A program made the translations under genes and the position numbers. 35,674 nucleotides of DNA from Lachnospiraceae bacterium (GTDB lineage: Bacteria > Bacillota > Clostridia > Lachnospirales > Lachnospiraceae). Shown one piece after another: positions 34,544 to 35,674 of this stretch (position 1 is its first letter; each line of letters starts with the position of its first letter). The notes under the pieces are model-generated. The model had not been told where the DNA came from. It searched no databases and saw only the letters and a list, made by a program, of their open reading frames with translations. Where the stretch lies: the NCBI GenBank assembly GCA_022769625.1, contig JALEJP010000065.1, positions 1 to 35,674 of the forward strand, written 5' to 3'.

Positions 34544-35512
34544 TTATTTCGTATAAATCTTCATGTTTGAAAAATCGCAGCGATATTTCTTCTTTACTCC
34601 TTTTGCCTCCTTTCTGCTGCTGTCAATATAAGTTGCTCTATTTCCAAAAATATCACACACCGTAACCGTATACAGCCGAGTGACAGCCCCCTTGCTTTCA
34701 TCAGCTCCAACATAACATTCCCAGGCTTTTTTCTTTTTATTATAGGTCATCCGTTTTTCACCGCTTCGGTATCGGTTTTTCTTTTTCCCCTCTGGTACAA
34801 TATAATGCCATTGACAGGTCACGTACCGAATCGGACTGCTGTCCTTCACTTTAACACGAAATACATTTTTCTTTTCGCCTGATGTCGTCCTGTATTTCAA
34901 CCACAAAGACTTTTTGTTGATTTCCGGTGGTGTATTGTCCTTTTTCGTTCCACTAACCGAAATATCAAATGCTGAAAGATTCGCATACATCCGAGTTTTT
35001 TCCACAACTCCGGAACCCGGATAAATATAAAACGCCTGCTCCGTATCAATATCATCCATACCATCCCAGTCATCCGTCAGAGCAATCTCTGATACTGTCC
35101 ATTTTCCAGCCTGCATTCCTTTTCTGATCTTAATTTTATCTTTTATCACTCTCCATGTTCCCACCGTTCCATAATCATATGCGTACGAAATTTCCGACTC
35201 ACTTTGATTCCACAAGAAATACCGATTCAGTTTTTGTCCTTTCTCCGACTTCCATGTCACCCTGACTGTATAAATACCGCCATAGGAAAAAGAAGAAATG
35301 CGAGTCGAATCCAAATCTTTAATTTTCAGACTATACTCCAAAGTATCTCCCTGTTTAAAATTCTTTTTATTTACGGTCAAATCAGATATTTCCGCAAAAG
35401 GCTTGTACACTTCAGAACTTGCATTGCTGTTATTGGCTGCAATAACTGAAACACCGAAAAATAGTATCATACAGCTGAAAGACAATAATATCTTTCTTAT
35501 TCTTTTAGACAT
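34544..35512 (-). CDS. Secreted protein of unknown function
   Basis: 322-residue protein with a signal peptide (basic KRIRKI, hydrophobic ILLSFSCMILFFGVSVIA, cleavage near AANNSNA). The rest is predicted beta-rich, with repeated aromatic and glycine motifs suggesting Ig-like modules: a first around 40-170 (TVNKKNFKQGDTLEYSLKI, WDGMDDIDTEQAFYIYPGSG) and a second around 190-310 (DNTPPEINKKSLWLKYRT, TVTVCDIFGNRATYIDSS). No anchor, enzyme motif or known family is recognised. AGGAGG precedes two ATG codons; the second (35512) has better spacing. Lower GC than its neighbours, consistent with acquisition. Confidence 0.7.
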   Translation of the reverse strand: MSKRIRKILLSFSCMILFFGVSVIAANNSNASSEVYKPFAEISDLTVNKKNFKQGDTLEYSLKIKDLDSTRISSFSYGGIYTVRVTWKSEKGQKLNRYFLWNQSESEISYAYDYGTVGTWRVIKDKIKIRKGMQAGKWTVSEIALTDDWDGMDDIDTEQAFYIYPGSGVVEKTRMYANLSAFDISVSGTKKDNTPPEINKKSLWLKYRTTSGEKKNVFRVKVKDSSPIRYVTCQWHYIVPEGKKKNRYRSGEKRMTYNKKKKAWECYVGADESKGAVTRLYTVTVCDIFGNRATYIDSSRKEAKGVKKKYRCDFSNMKIYTK

Positions 35513-35674
35513 CATATTCCTCCTTTTTAAAAGAATAACTTCTCGGAATCTTCAGCCCTGATTTTATAAGGCTTTCAGACCCCTATCTAAAAAAATCACC
35601 CACTTTTTTTCAAAAAACACTTGACAAATCGCTCAAAATTTGCGGCGAAGCCGATTGATTATATTCTATTTCAA

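Overview
The window looks like chromosome of a spore-forming, low-to-mid GC Firmicute, most likely a gut Lachnospiraceae. Supporting this are the linked set yifB(comM)-dprA-topA-codY, groESL behind a perfect CIRCE operator, a cotJABC spore-coat operon, a SigK-type sigma fragment, a CarD regulator, a thiSFGHE operon and a very large secreted GH20 glycosidase with CBM32, LamG, FIVAR and leucine-rich modules. Genus is not resolved.

Layout. 1-199: interspersed-repeat fragment and terminator. 200-1384 (-): FtsW/SpoVE-like SEDS protein. 1543-2530 (+): cotJA, cotJB and the first two thirds of cotJC. 2523-8532: a 6,002-bp element that interrupts cotJC. It holds only a secreted GH20 enzyme (-), a 53-residue ORF (+) and a compact serine recombinase (+). 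8525-8764: the rest of cotJC, followed directly by a Cu/Zn-SOD-like gene. 9312-11920: PepSY lipoprotein (-), PHP phosphoesterase and HAD phosphatase (+). 12010-18189 (-): pepF, a methyltransferase, an amidase, guaB and a small membrane protein. 18563-20508 (-): groEL and groES. 20849-26590 (-): codY, topA, dprA, yifB. 26940-28089 (-): a phosphopantetheinyl transferase and the C-terminal half of sigK. 28471-32641 (+): CarD-like regulator, then thiS-thiF-thiG-thiH-thiE. 32529-34262 (-): a second, SpoIVCA-like serine recombinase. 34429-34530: a tnpV remnant. 34544-35512 (-): a secreted protein of unknown role.

Main discovery. cotJC is split by what appears to be a complete, skin-like, developmentally excised element. 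Both junctions carry the 8-bp direct repeat GCAGCAGA. Joining across it restores an in-frame 212-residue CotJC with an uninterrupted family-typical junction and both ExxH metal motifs. The element ends, joined in the other direction, form a near-perfect palindrome around a central GA dinucleotide, as expected for a serine-recombinase attP. The recombinase and the overlapping 53-residue ORF sit behind a near-consensus sigma-E (mother-cell) promoter. The inferred cycle is: vegetative cells carry the element and its GH20 gene; in the mother cell sigma-E turns on the recombinase, the element is excised, and cotJC plus the downstream SOD-like gene rejoin the cotJ operon.

A second sporulation gene also looks split. 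The SigK fragment at 27667-28089 starts matching SigK at the AATGA position where the Bacillus subtilis skin element recombines, and a SpoIVCA-type recombinase lies 4.4 kb away. The N-terminal half is not in this window. Finally, a family of interspersed elements (two complete copies of about 165-170 nt, plus partial ones) shows compensatory changes in several stems and may be a structured RNA or MITE-like family.
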